In this document: piece after piece, positions 17,674 to 26,798 of the stretch | How positions within the stretch are numbered: the first letter of the stretch is position 1 | Layout of the letters: every line of letters starts with the position of its first letter | NCBI GenBank assembly: GCA_033810155.1 | Contig: JAPXKJ010000001.1 | Location: 1-64,000 of the forward strand | Direction: 5' to 3' | Origin: UBA3907 sp033810155 | GTDB taxonomy: Bacteria > Bacillota > Sulfobacillia > Fermentithermobacillales > Fermentithermobacillaceae | DNA length: 64,000 bases | Program-made: the position numbers and the translations under genes | The notes under the pieces: model-generated | The model's database searches: none | Told to the model about the DNA's origin: nothing | Seen by the model: only the letters and a program-made list of their open reading frames with translations

Positions 17674-18228
17674 GTGGTTGAGAATGAAGATTATCTTGCC
17701 ATTTATGAAGTCAGGGGATAGCAGTTGAGTGACATCCTTTACGTCTATGTAGATCGGAGCCTTATCGGGCAAATAGTAAACCCTCGCGATGGCTGGATGA
17801 CCCTGTTGATTTATGAGTATTAGGTCGCCTTGGCCACACTTACCTTCGGGATCGATTATGAGCAAATCTCCTGGACTCGCTATCTCTCCGTATCTGTCTT
17901 CGGAGATGAGGACTGCGAAACTCCTTGGACCTAGATGTGCATTGACGTATTCTTTCAGATCAAGTTGCCTCAGGCTGTCGTTTTCAAAATAAAGGGGCAT
18001 GGTCGCCCATCTTTTTGAGTCCCGTGTAGTTTCTAAGGTCTGACTTGGGATAGGGAAAGATCTAGATAACACCATTTTCTTGAAATCTTTGAGGCCGCTG
18101 TATCCTGCCTTTTCGAGCCAGTAGTAAATGGACTTTGGTTCGGAATAGCCTAACTTTGCAGCAAGCTCTTTAGCTGTTATATTTGGATTGGCTAGTATGA
18201 AATAAGCCATTTGGTCGATTTTAGACAA
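17665..18228 (-). CDS. HTH regulator with S24/LexA-like C-terminal domain, apparently non-catalytic
   Basis: 187 residues. An N-terminal helix-turn-helix (about 8-45, ITAKELAAKLGYSEPKSIYYWLEKAG given by its ends) is joined to a beta-rich C-terminal domain with SPGDLLIIDPEG and GQGDLILINQQG, the two GD turns typical of S24 peptidase-like repressors. The DSM-type nucleophile Ser and the catalytic Lys are not recognisable, so self-cleavage is unlikely. The TTG start follows AGGAG (complement about 18239-18243). It converges on rnc and diverges from smc, which is an unusual insertion in a conserved region. Target genes are unknown; the shared upstream region is the first suspect. Confidence 0.75.
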   Translation of the reverse strand: MSKIDQMAYFILANPNITAKELAAKLGYSEPKSIYYWLEKAGYSGLKDFKKMVLSRSFPIPSQTLETTRDSKRWATMPLYFENDSLRQLDLKEYVNAHLGPRSFAVLISEDRYGEIASPGDLLIIDPEGKCGQGDLILINQQGHPAIARVYYLPDKAPIYIDVKDVTQLLSPDFINGKIIFILNHSV

Positions 18229-18346
18229 AAGGCTTCCACTCCTAGATATTTGGATAACATAGTTACCTTATATCAGTGGATGAATAATCCTTTACATAAC
18301 ATATATAAATTTACATACATAACCTTTGTCAGGAGGCACTGATTTC
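18229..18346. promoter_or_regulatory. Divergent control region between S24-like regulator and smc
   Basis: AT-rich spacer with several repeats: TAAC-ATA-GTTA (18255-18265), a perfect dyad; GGAT-GAATA-ATCC near 18278-18290; and a direct repeat TTTACATA starting at 18291 and again at 18310 (19-base period), each followed by a close variant of ACATAAC. AGGAGG at 18331-18336 is the smc ribosome binding site. No clean -35/-10 pair could be assigned. The repeats are candidate binding sites for the divergent regulator. Confidence 0.5.
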
Positions 18347-21300
18347 TTGCTAAAAAGGATCTCGCTTCATGGATTCAAGTCGTTTTGTGACCGCACAGAC
18401 TTGAGTTTCGGGACAGGAATTACTGCAATCGTGGGCCCTAACGGGTGTGGGAAATCCAACATAGCGGACGCATTGAGGTGGGTCCTGGGCGAGCAAAACC
18501 CGAGGCTCCTACGGTGCAATAGGTTACAAGATCTCATATTCGGTGGCACGCACAAGAAAAAGGCTATGGGCATGGCCGAAGTCAAGCTGCTTATCGACGG
18601 GGTCAAAGACGAAAGAGAGATAGAGCTTACTAGACGTTTTACAAGGGACGGTTCTAGTGAATACAAGATCAATAGCAAGACTTGTCGGTATAAAGATGTA
18701 AACGACCTATTGCTGGGTACCGGGCTGTCACATACAGGCTATGTGGTTATAGGCCAGGGGACCATTCAAGAACTCGCAGGTGGAAAGCCAGAAGATAGAC
18801 GTCTTTGGATAGAAGAAGCATCGGGGGTATCGAGGTTCAGACTCAATCGGAAAGACATCGAGGAGAAATTGTCCCTTGCAGGCAGGGATCTGGTTAGGCT
18901 TGAGGATTTGTTGACAGAACTTGAATCCCGTAAGTCATCTCTTTATTCGGACTGGGAGGTGGCTAGGAAATATCATGTTCTATTGAAAGAGAAAAACGAT
19001 TTGGAGTTGTCTATGTGGCTATACCAGGAGAAAGAGGAGTATCGACAGTTTCAGAATGCAGACAGGCGTTTGACCAAGTATTCAAAAGAGCTCGACGAGA
19101 TTGTAAACCTTACGTCCCGACTACAAAACGATCTTGATTCGCTTCGGACTGAGCTGAAAGTCAAAGAAAATGACTGTACCCTTCGCATAAAGCAAAAAGA
19201 AGAGCTTGAGGAACGGTCTTTTGCATTGAAGAAAAGTAGAGACGAACTCCGTGGCAAACTGAGTTTGATCTCTAGGGAAATAGAAGCACGACAAGTGCGC
19301 ATAGGTTCCTTGGAGTCCGAGATAAAAGACATGTCCTCGCGCGAAGAATCGCTAAGATCCAGGCATGATGAAATATCCGCAAAGCGGATGGAAGTTTTAG
19401 CCAACCTCAAAACTGTCCAAGGAGAAAAAGACGATTTTGAGCGACTGTGGAAATCGCTAGGAACCAGAGTCATCGATCTGCGTTCGCAGCTTAACTTATT
19501 AAATGAGAACCTGGCGGTTCTTGACAAGAAGAAAAGTGAACAAGAAGGGCAGATTCTGCTCCTTAAAGCAGAACTGAAGGAAGCAAGTAGCAGGGTTCTG
19601 GCTCTTAATGAAGGCGTGGATGACCTTTTGAAGAAGCGGGACAAAGCGGAACGGGAATTGTCTAAAGCCATAGAAGAAGAACGGGGAACCAGGGCTTTGT
19701 GCGCCTCATACGAAGAACAGATTAAAGTCTTAAGAGAGTCTTTGGAAAGCATCACTTCTTGTATTACTTCCTTGGAGTCTCAATTGTCGTCGGGCAAGGC
19801 TAGAAGAAAAGTGCTTCAGGAATTGGAATCGAGTTTTGAGGGTTATGGGAAAGGACCTCGCACAATTCTTTTGGGGCAGAAACGGGGTGTTCTCAAGGGC
19901 GTAATAGGGGCTGTAGGAGAGATCGTTTCATGTGAGGCAAGATATATAAAGGCTCTTTCCTCTGCTGCCGGAGGTACTACGGAAAACATCGTAGTAACTG
20001 ACGAAGAGGCCGCCAAATCGTCAATCATATACCTAAAGGAGCAGAAGGGTGGAAGATGTACTTTCTTGCCACTGAGCGTGTTGAAACCTCGGACCCTTCA
20101 CAAGAAAGCACTATCAGCCCTGGACAAGGTAAGCGGTGTCAAGCCTCTTCTTTCTATCGTCAACTATTCTCAAGATTTGCGGGTGTGTGCGCAATATTTG
20201 TTTGGAAATGTAGTTTTGGCTGAGACAATAGAGAGCGGTTTGGCCTTCATGGAAGAATCCTCGTGGACAACACGGGTCGTAACGCTAGACGGAGAAATCA
20301 TCGATTCTGGAGGAGCTATTACAGGAGGTGAACCTCCCAGGCATGCAACACTCTTCCTACGAAAGCAAGAGTTGGAGTCGCTTTCGCGCGAAATCGACGA
20401 GAAAGAATCTGCGGTTAAAAGGAAGAAGGCGGAAGCAATTCCTTTGGCGCAAGAACTGTCAAGTTCTGAAAAGCAATTCGAGGAAGCAAGGGCGAGAGGC
20501 ATGTTGCTTGCGTCTACGATTTCAAGTCTTAAAACCGCAATATCTGACTTAACTCAAGAGATCGAAACATCTGCCAATGAAATCCAACGCCAAGAGGTGG
20601 ATATCGACTCTCTCAGACACACCGAAAAAGATCTAATCGCTGAGCTTCAAAGAACTGATGGTGAACGTGAGGGACTGCGTAGCCGAATCCTATCACTGGA
20701 GCAGGAACTCGTGAAGTATGAAAGCCAGATTAGTGGATTCCTGAATTCAGCTGAGAGTTACACGGACAATCTTCTCCAGATTGAAGGCGAAAAGGAGAGC
20801 ATAGAAGAACAGTATGCATTGCTAGTACGGCAAATCGAAAGTCTGAAGGGGCAGCAGATTTCGACCAACAATGCCCTGTTAGACGAAAACAAGGAAATGT
20901 TGCGACTAACTCAATTGAAGTCAGGTCTCATCCCCGAGATCGCGTCCTTGGAGGAGTCAATCGATGCCGCTGAGGAAGAGAGGCGTAATATGCAACAGGA
21001 AATATCTACGCTAGAAAACGAAATTGCTTCTCATACTAAGAGATTGAACAAGACTCTTGAGCAGCTAGAGTCAAATAGGAAAGAATATGCGTATCTGGAA
21101 TCCAGAATACTCGATACGAAGACCGAGCGAGATAGTATAGAAAAGTCTTTGACTGAAACAAGGCGGATGCTCTTTTCTAGATACGGCATTGAGAATGCTG
21201 ACGATTCTGACCATCCTACAATGAACCGTCAGGAAGCGCTAGATAAACTCCAAGCCATTGAATCGCAGGTCACTGCCTTGGGAACAGTCAATCTCAAGGC

Positions 21301-21862
21301 TGAGGAGGACTATCTAGAACTATCGGATCGCATTGAGAACATTGGAAACGAGAAGGCAGATGTCCAGGCAGCGATCAGCGAGCTCGAACGCGCACGAGAT
21401 CTAATAGACACGGAAATCCAGAAGCGATTCATCGCGACCTTTGAACAAGTTGATCAGAACTTTCAAAGGATATTCGGCGAACTTTTCGGTGGAGGGCGGG
21501 GCAAACTCAATATCGTAGATGAAGACATGGGGATCGAAGTCATTGCCGAGCCTCCCGGCCGAAGACACAAGCAATTCAACCTGCTATCAGGCGGAGAAAG
21601 ATCATTGTGTGGGATTGCGCTGATCTTTGCAATACTGTCTACGAGTCCTTCCCCTCTCATGGTTCTCGACGAGGTAGATTCTTCGCTAGATGAGGCGAAT
21701 GTGGTACGATTTGCTCAGTTCCTGAAGCGATATTCGGCCCGGACTCAATTCGTGGTGATTACTCATCAAGAATCCACGATGGAGGTAGCTGATGTAATTT
21801 ACGGGGTTACAATGGAAGAGCCTGGCGTATCGAAGGTTTTCAGCATGAGGCTCCAACGTTGA
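18347..21862 (+). CDS. smc: Chromosome segregation protein SMC
   Basis: Condensin ATPase, 1171 residues. Walker A GPNGCGKSN begins at residue 30; two long coiled coils (about 170-490 and 680-1010) flank the hinge (about 505-670, with TGGEPPRHA just after it); the C-terminal head has LSGGERSL and Walker B with Asp1108 in VLDEVDSSLDEAN. TTG at 18347 follows AGGAGG with 10-base spacing; a TTG at 18326 lies upstream of that site. Followed by ftsY, as in Bacillus. Confidence 0.97.
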   Translation: MLKRISLHGFKSFCDRTDLSFGTGITAIVGPNGCGKSNIADALRWVLGEQNPRLLRCNRLQDLIFGGTHKKKAMGMAEVKLLIDGVKDEREIELTRRFTRDGSSEYKINSKTCRYKDVNDLLLGTGLSHTGYVVIGQGTIQELAGGKPEDRRLWIEEASGVSRFRLNRKDIEEKLSLAGRDLVRLEDLLTELESRKSSLYSDWEVARKYHVLLKEKNDLELSMWLYQEKEEYRQFQNADRRLTKYSKELDEIVNLTSRLQNDLDSLRTELKVKENDCTLRIKQKEELEERSFALKKSRDELRGKLSLISREIEARQVRIGSLESEIKDMSSREESLRSRHDEISAKRMEVLANLKTVQGEKDDFERLWKSLGTRVIDLRSQLNLLNENLAVLDKKKSEQEGQILLLKAELKEASSRVLALNEGVDDLLKKRDKAERELSKAIEEERGTRALCASYEEQIKVLRESLESITSCITSLESQLSSGKARRKVLQELESSFEGYGKGPRTILLGQKRGVLKGVIGAVGEIVSCEARYIKALSSAAGGTTENIVVTDEEAAKSSIIYLKEQKGGRCTFLPLSVLKPRTLHKKALSALDKVSGVKPLLSIVNYSQDLRVCAQYLFGNVVLAETIESGLAFMEESSWTTRVVTLDGEIIDSGGAITGGEPPRHATLFLRKQELESLSREIDEKESAVKRKKAEAIPLAQELSSSEKQFEEARARGMLLASTISSLKTAISDLTQEIETSANEIQRQEVDIDSLRHTEKDLIAELQRTDGEREGLRSRILSLEQELVKYESQISGFLNSAESYTDNLLQIEGEKESIEEQYALLVRQIESLKGQQISTNNALLDENKEMLRLTQLKSGLIPEIASLEESIDAAEEERRNMQQEISTLENEIASHTKRLNKTLEQLESNRKEYAYLESRILDTKTERDSIEKSLTETRRMLFSRYGIENADDSDHPTMNRQEALDKLQAIESQVTALGTVNLKAEEDYLELSDRIENIGNEKADVQAAISELERARDLIDTEIQKRFIATFEQVDQNFQRIFGELFGGGRGKLNIVDEDMGIEVIAEPPGRRHKQFNLLSGGERSLCGIALIFAILSTSPSPLMVLDEVDSSLDEANVVRFAQFLKRYSARTQFVVITHQESTMEVADVIYGVTMEEPGVSKVFSMRLQR

Positions 21863-21901
21863 GCACTCTAAGAAACATGGCAGTTATGGAGGGAATCTCA
21901 G

Positions 21902-22843
21902 ATGGGTATATTCGAACGACTCAAACAAGGACTTTCAAAGACATCAAGCAATCTGCGAAGTAAGATAGAAACTATATTCAGACCAGGGGTACTCACTGAC
22001 GAATTCCTGGAGGAACTCGAAGGCATACTTATTCAGGCAGATGTCGGCGTGAAAGCGACTTCTAGCCTCATCTCGAGCCTCCGAGAAGAGACCAAAAAGC
22101 AACCCGTTGGCTCACAAGATGATCTCTACAGGTTTATGGCAGAAAGAGTGGCCGAGATCTTTCTTTCCGTTGATGAGCCGCTCAAAGTCGTGGACTCCGG
22201 GCCTACAGTTTACGTTATGGTGGGTGTTAACGGGTCAGGTAAGACTACCACCATCGCGAAATTGGCAAAAAGATGGACCGATGAGGGGAAGAAGGTAGTT
22301 CTTGCCGCAGCCGATACTTTTCGGGCAGCTGCTGGCGATCAGCTGGCGGTTTGGGCCAAACGCGTGGGGGCAGATCTGGTCAGCCATCAGCATGGTGCAG
22401 ATCCTGGCGCAGTCGCCTTTGACGCTGCTAGAGCATCGATTGCTAGGAATGCAGATCTTCTTTTAGTTGATACTGCGGGGCGTCTTCATACCAAGAAGAA
22501 CTTGATGGAAGAGCTAAAGAAGATAATTCGCGTGGTCTCGAGAGAGATCCCTGGCGCACCACATGAAGTGCTTCTCGTTATTGATGGGACTACAGGTCAG
22601 AACGGTCTTGTTCAGGCAAAAGTCTTCGCGGAAAACGTGGGTGTAACAGGAGTGTGCATAACCAAACTGGACGGTTCCTCAAAGGGAGGCATTGCAGTGG
22701 CCATCGCGAGCGAACTTGGAATCCCCGTAAAACTTGTTGGCATTGGAGAAAAACCGGAGGATCTAAGGGATTTCAACCCTCGCGACTTCGCCTACGGGAT
22801 TTTTGGGCTAGATTCAGTTGGATCGACTGTTGACCGTACCTAG
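21902..22843 (+). CDS. ftsY: Signal recognition particle receptor FtsY
   Basis: SRP receptor GTPase that docks ribosome-SRP complexes at the membrane. 313 residues of NG domain only: G1 GVNGSGKTT at about 108, ADTFRAAAGDQL, DTAGRLHTKKNLMEEL, TKLDGSSKGG and the closing GEKPEDLRDFNPRDFA. The long acidic A domain of enterobacterial FtsY is absent, as usual in Bacillota. GGAGGG lies upstream of the ATG. A promoter for the next genes is buried in its last codons. Confidence 0.97.
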   Translation: MGIFERLKQGLSKTSSNLRSKIETIFRPGVLTDEFLEELEGILIQADVGVKATSSLISSLREETKKQPVGSQDDLYRFMAERVAEIFLSVDEPLKVVDSGPTVYVMVGVNGSGKTTTIAKLAKRWTDEGKKVVLAAADTFRAAAGDQLAVWAKRVGADLVSHQHGADPGAVAFDAARASIARNADLLLVDTAGRLHTKKNLMEELKKIIRVVSREIPGAPHEVLLVIDGTTGQNGLVQAKVFAENVGVTGVCITKLDGSSKGGIAVAIASELGIPVKLVGIGEKPEDLRDFNPRDFAYGIFGLDSVGSTVDRT

Positions 22844-22858
22844 GCTTTTGTGTAGAAT
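22830..22858 (+). promoter_or_regulatory. Promoter for ylxM-ffh inside the ftsY 3' end
   Basis: TTGACC (22830-22835), 17-base spacer, TAGAAT (22853-22858). Start of transcription would be near 22865, just ahead of the ylxM ATG at 22884. It allows the SRP protein genes to be expressed apart from smc-ftsY. Confidence 0.65.
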
Positions 22859-22883
22859 CTATACGTGTGTAAAGGTACTAACC

Positions 22884-23288
22884 ATGACAGCGAGGGATCT
22901 GATGAAGAAGATGTCATATTCGTCACCCGAAGACATCCATAAGATTGCGGTTCTTAGGGATATGTACGAAGGATTGCTTCCTCCTAGGCAGAGACAAGTC
23001 GCCGAGCTCAAATTTGACGAAGATCTCTCTCTATCGGAGATCGCCCAAAGAATTGGGATATCGAGGCAAGGTTGCGATGACGCTATAAAACGCTGCGTAA
23101 ATGCTCTGTTCTTTTACGAAGAGAAAATAGGTATGAAACACAAAACGGAAGAGTTCGAAGAACGACTAATGAAGATAAGGGAACTTTTGGAGACGATGAA
23201 CGAGGATAACTGGGACGAGCATCGGAAACTAGCGCTGATGGTTATTGATGAAAATGATTCTCGGGGTGAATATAAAAATGGCATTTGA
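22884..23288 (+). CDS. ylxM: YlxM-family putative DNA-binding protein
   Basis: 134 residues. A sigma-70 region-4-like helix-turn-helix fills the middle (LPPRQRQVAELKF, then LSLSEIAQRIGISRQGCDDAIKR), followed by a short helical tail. YlxM proteins are always next to ffh and are associated with SRP assembly in streptococci. The ATG at 22884 lies 3' of the predicted transcription start; a frame extension to 22818 would begin upstream of the promoter. The 3' end overlaps ffh by 11 bases. Confidence 0.88.
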   Translation: MTARDLMKKMSYSSPEDIHKIAVLRDMYEGLLPPRQRQVAELKFDEDLSLSEIAQRIGISRQGCDDAIKRCVNALFFYEEKIGMKHKTEEFEERLMKIRELLETMNEDNWDEHRKLALMVIDENDSRGEYKNGI

Positions 23289-24597
23289 GAATCTTGCGTC
23301 GCGCCTTGCAGATACTTTCAAGAAATTGCGGGGAAAAGGGAAGATATCCGAAAAAGACATTGATGAAACGTTGAGAGAAGTGCGCCTCGCTTTGCTAGAA
23401 GCTGATGTAAACTTCAAGGTAGTCAAGGAGTTTGCGGCTGTAGTAAAGGACCGTTGCCTTAGTTCTGATGTCTTAGAGAGTCTAACGCCTGCCCAACAAG
23501 TAATCAAAATAGTGAATGAGGAGCTTATAGAATTACTAGGTGGCAAGACCCACACGCTAAATATTTCGGGTCCCCCTCCTTGTGTAATAGCTCTTTATGG
23601 CCTGCAAGGTTCAGGTAAGACATCGACTGCAGGTAAACTTGGTGTTCACTTGAAGAAGCAAGGAAGAAGGGCGTTACTTGTTTCTTGCGATATTTACAGA
23701 CCTGCGGCTCAGAAACAGCTTGAACTCTTAGCGGAAGGTGCCGGTGTGGCATTTTTTACTCTTAGCGACGGCACTCCTCCAGAAGTGATTGCCAAAAGGG
23801 GTGTCGATAAGGCAATAGAATCTTCTTTCGATGTTGTTATTCTCGATACGGCCGGTAGGTTACAGGTAGATGCCGATATGATGGAAGAGGCTAGGAGGAT
23901 CAGCGAGGCTACTTCGCCGAAAGAAAGATTGCTGGTAGTAGATGCTATGAGTGGGCAAGAAGCGTGCAAAGTTGCAGAGGTTTTCGATCAAGTGGTTGAT
24001 ATTACAGGGGTAGTTCTCAGCAAGATGGATTCAGATGCTAGAGGAGGAGCTGCGCTATCTATTGCCAAAGTAACGGGTAAACCTATAAAATTCGTATCTG
24101 TTGGGGAGAAAATAGAAGACTTCGAAGTCTTCCATCCTGATAGAATGGCTTCTCGGATTCTGGGAATGGGCGATATCCTCACGCTAATAGAAAGGGCCGA
24201 GTCAGCTTTTGACGAGAAAAAAGCGGCTGAAATGGAGGCGAAACTGAAGCGTCGGGAGTTCACGCTTGAAGACTTCATGGATCAGATGACAGAGGTCAAA
24301 AAGATGGGTTCTCTCGGAGACATAATGCGTATGATACCAGGCTTTCCGAAGGCTGCAGCAGATGTGGAAGTTGATCCAAAAGAGATCGCAAGGGTAGAAG
24401 CGATCATAGGCTCCATGACACCGATTGAGAGACGCAAGCCTGACATCATCGACGGTTCTAGGAAGCGTAGGATAGCTAAGGGAAGCGGGACATCGGTACA
24501 GGAAGTAAACAGGCTTCTTAAACAATTTTTTCAAGCAAGGAAAATGCTGTTTAAGATGAACAAGCCTGATAAAATAGGAAAACTACGTCTGCCTTAA
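23278..24597 (+). CDS. ffh: Signal recognition particle protein Ffh
   Basis: SRP54 GTPase that binds signal sequences and 4.5S/6S RNA. 439 residues: N domain, G domain with GLQGSGKTSTAGKL, DTAGRLQVDADMMEE and SKMDSDARGGAALS, then the M domain (about 300-439) with RMIPGF and the RNA-binding RKRRIAKGSG. The ATG at 23278 gives the standard MAFENLASRL start; GGGGTGA lies 8 bases upstream. It overlaps ylxM. Confidence 0.97.
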   Translation: MAFENLASRLADTFKKLRGKGKISEKDIDETLREVRLALLEADVNFKVVKEFAAVVKDRCLSSDVLESLTPAQQVIKIVNEELIELLGGKTHTLNISGPPPCVIALYGLQGSGKTSTAGKLGVHLKKQGRRALLVSCDIYRPAAQKQLELLAEGAGVAFFTLSDGTPPEVIAKRGVDKAIESSFDVVILDTAGRLQVDADMMEEARRISEATSPKERLLVVDAMSGQEACKVAEVFDQVVDITGVVLSKMDSDARGGAALSIAKVTGKPIKFVSVGEKIEDFEVFHPDRMASRILGMGDILTLIERAESAFDEKKAAEMEAKLKRREFTLEDFMDQMTEVKKMGSLGDIMRMIPGFPKAAADVEVDPKEIARVEAIIGSMTPIERRKPDIIDGSRKRRIAKGSGTSVQEVNRLLKQFFQARKMLFKMNKPDKIGKLRLP

Positions 24598-24643
24598 GCG
24601 CAGATTTAGGATTCGTACTTCATGAGAAAGGAGCAGTGGTAAA

Positions 24644-24931
24644 TTGGCAGTAAAGATTCGTTTGAAGAGGATGGGTGCCAAGAAGAATCCATCATACAGG
24701 ATAGTAGTTGCAGACTCAAAAAGCGGGCGCGATGGCAAACCCATCGAAGAGATCGGGTACTATGATCCTACTACCGATCCGGCGACGTACAAAGTACACG
24801 AAGATAAGGCTATGTTATGGTTGGAAAGAGGCGCAATTCCTACCCCTACTGCAAAGACGATTTTGGATCGAGCAGGCGTTATGGAAAAATGGCAGGCCGC
24901 TCGCACGAAGAGAACTGACGCAGACAACTAG
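24644..24931 (+). CDS. rpsP: 30S ribosomal protein S16
   Basis: 95 residues with KIRLKRMGAKKNPSYRIVVAD at the N-terminus (given by its ends) and IEEIGYYDPTTDP. TTG start preceded by GAAAGGAG at 24625-24632. Head of the usual rpsP-khpA-ylqD-trmD-rplS cluster. Confidence 0.97.
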   Translation: MAVKIRLKRMGAKKNPSYRIVVADSKSGRDGKPIEEIGYYDPTTDPATYKVHEDKAMLWLERGAIPTPTAKTILDRAGVMEKWQAARTKRTDADN

Positions 24932-24948
24932 TCTCAAGGAGGGCGCAT

Positions 24949-25182
24949 ATGTTGAAGGATCTAGTAACGTATATTGCCAAGTCGATAGTGGATTATCCAG
25001 ACCAGGTAGAGGTTAACGAGGTGGAGGGCGAAAGAGCAGTAGTGTTCGAACTCAGGGTTGCGCCGGAAGACATGGGAAAAGTTATAGGGAAAAAGGGACG
25101 CGTTATTCACGCAGTAAGGGCTCTTGTTCAAGCAGCCGCAGCAAAAGAAGGGAAACGTGCTACGGTTGAAATCTTAGAATGA
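24949..25182 (+). CDS. khpA: KH-domain RNA-binding protein KhpA
   Basis: 77 residues, a single KH domain with the MGKVIGKKGRVIHAVRALV loop (GKKG). KhpA pairs with KhpB/EloR in other Bacillota and affects cell elongation and sRNA stability. ATG start with AAGGAGG at 24936-24942. Located directly after rpsP, as ylqC in Bacillus. Confidence 0.95.
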   Translation: MLKDLVTYIAKSIVDYPDQVEVNEVEGERAVVFELRVAPEDMGKVIGKKGRVIHAVRALVQAAAAKEGKRATVEILE

Positions 25183-25225
25183 ATTAGGTAAGGGTTTCGC
25201 GAAAGGTGTTTTGGGGGACGGTGTG

Positions 25226-25687
25226 ATGATGATAGTTTCCAGATCGGTCACGGTGAAGGCAAGGGTTACTCCGCGTCTGCGGTCTGAGCTTGGTATGGAA
25301 ACGCAGAAGGTCCTAAAAGACATAGAGAACGAAATTGCAAGAATTGAAGAGACCCTATTGAGCGCCTCTCCAAAAGAAATCGATGTTTCTTCGTTGTTTG
25401 ACACAAAGAAGAAACTAATTGCGCGCAAGGAAACCCTGCTTCAGAACCTAAAGGATATTGCCGGCCTCCAAGATGGGCAGGAGATTGTACGTGGGCAGAT
25501 TGAAGGTTTTTATGACCTCAAGGTTGGGGATAGGTGGCCTGAGGCCATGGCTTGCGAAATTGTCGTTGAAGATGGCAGAGTTGTGGCCATAAGAGATAAT
25601 GATGCTATCAGCGTGTCTCGTGAATACAGCGTCAAGCCTCCTGCAAGTAGTGGGAGCCTTGGTAAATCCCAGGAGGATGAGCATTGA
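25226..25687 (+). CDS. ylqD: YlqD family protein
   Basis: 153 residues. An N-terminal strand MIVSRSVTVKARVT is followed by a charged coiled coil (about 20-85) and a C-terminal module with KVGDRWPEAMACEIVVEDGRVVAIRD (by its ends), the YlqD pattern. Function is unknown. GTG at 25223 or ATG at 25226 both follow GGGGG at 25213-25217; I take the ATG. In Bacillus the next gene is rimM; here trmD follows directly, overlapping by 4 bases. Confidence 0.82.
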   Translation: MMIVSRSVTVKARVTPRLRSELGMETQKVLKDIENEIARIEETLLSASPKEIDVSSLFDTKKKLIARKETLLQNLKDIAGLQDGQEIVRGQIEGFYDLKVGDRWPEAMACEIVVEDGRVVAIRDNDAISVSREYSVKPPASSGSLGKSQEDEH

Positions 25688-26433
25688 AGGCGTACATTCT
25701 CACGTTATTCCCTGAAATGTTTGCAGGGGTGCTAAATGCGAGCATCATGAAACGGGCACAAGAACAGGGATTGTTAGAAGTCCACCTGGTGAACATCAGA
25801 GAGTTTGCAGGGGATCGTCATGGAACCGTAGATGATTACCCGTACGGTGGCGGTCCAGGCATGGTCATGAAGCCCGAACCTGTGTATGAAGCTATCGAAT
25901 GGATCAGAGAGCAGACCGATGTGGAACCCTATGTTGTGTTGCTTAGCCCTCAAGGCAGACGATTCGATTCAACCTGTGCTCGAGAGATTGCCGAAAAGGA
26001 AGCCATAATACTGATTGCCGGGCACTATGAAGGGTTTGACGAGAGAATACGGAGACTGGCTGATATAGAAATCTCCATTGGCGATTATGTTCTAACAGGC
26101 GGAGAACTTGCTGCTATGGTTGTTTTGGATGCTTCTATCAGGTTTGTACCTGGCGTCTTGGGAGATGAAACATCAGCGTTAGCTGACTCCTTTTCCGATG
26201 GCCTTTTGGAGGGACCTCAATATACGAGGCCTAGCACTTATAGAGGTCTTAGCGTACCTGAGGTTTTGCTCAGCGGAGACCATGAAGCCGTCCACAGGTG
26301 GCGGCGCAAGGAATCTTTGAGACGTACGATGCAAAGAAGACCTGAGTTGCTTAGAAGTGCTCGCCTTACTTTTGAGGATAGGCGAGTTTTGGAGGAAATC
26401 AACGAAGAACAAACAAATGTGAAAGAGTCGTAG
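25684..26433 (+). CDS. trmD: tRNA (guanine37-N1)-methyltransferase
   Basis: SPOUT-fold enzyme that makes m1G37 and prevents +1 frameshifting. 249 residues with TLFPEMF at the start, VDDYPYGGGPGMVMKPEP, the knot segment LIAGHYEGFDERI and SIGDYVLTGGELAAM, and a basic C-terminal domain. TTG start with AGGAGG about 8 bases upstream. Followed immediately by rplS. Confidence 0.97.
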   Translation: MKAYILTLFPEMFAGVLNASIMKRAQEQGLLEVHLVNIREFAGDRHGTVDDYPYGGGPGMVMKPEPVYEAIEWIREQTDVEPYVVLLSPQGRRFDSTCAREIAEKEAIILIAGHYEGFDERIRRLADIEISIGDYVLTGGELAAMVVLDASIRFVPGVLGDETSALADSFSDGLLEGPQYTRPSTYRGLSVPEVLLSGDHEAVHRWRRKESLRRTMQRRPELLRSARLTFEDRRVLEEINEEQTNVKES

Positions 26434-26453
26434 TGAGGCGAGGAGTGATTCAT

Positions 26454-26798
26454 GTGGATATCATAAAGACTATAGAGAATAAGCAGATAAGGACTGATCT
26501 GCCTGATTTTGGTCCAGGGGATACCGTTAGAGTGTACTTCAAGGTAGTAGAAGGGGGGCGCGAGCGTATTCAGCCCTTCGAGGGGGTTGTGATAAGGCGC
26601 CAAAGCGGCGGACTTCGAGAGACATTTACAGTTCGGCGTGTATCGTATGGGGTTGGGATTGAAAGGACATTCCCGGTTCATTCGCCCAGAATTGATAAAA
26701 TAGAGGTCCTCCGCAGAGGAAAAGTAAGGAGAGCTAAACTCTACTACCTAAGAGAAAGATCTGGTAAGGCGGCTAGGATTCCCGAGAAGAGGAAATGA
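26454..26798 (+). CDS. rplS: 50S ribosomal protein L19
   Basis: 114 residues beginning MDIIKTIENKQIRTDLPDF, with FEGVVIRRQ and VRRAKLYYLRERSGKAARI (by its ends) as landmarks. The GTG at 26454 gives the standard N-terminus and has GCGAGGAG at 26438-26445; a GTG at 26433 would add seven residues upstream of that site. Its stop overlaps the lepB ATG. Confidence 0.96.
   Translation: MDIIKTIENKQIRTDLPDFGPGDTVRVYFKVVEGGRERIQPFEGVVIRRQSGGLRETFTVRRVSYGVGIERTFPVHSPRIDKIEVLRRGKVRRAKLYYLRERSGKAARIPEKRK

Noticed and set aside
19051..19755. Long minus-strand frame inside smc
   Set aside because: Ser/Leu/Arg-rich, low-complexity antisense of a coiled-coil gene, no ribosome binding site.
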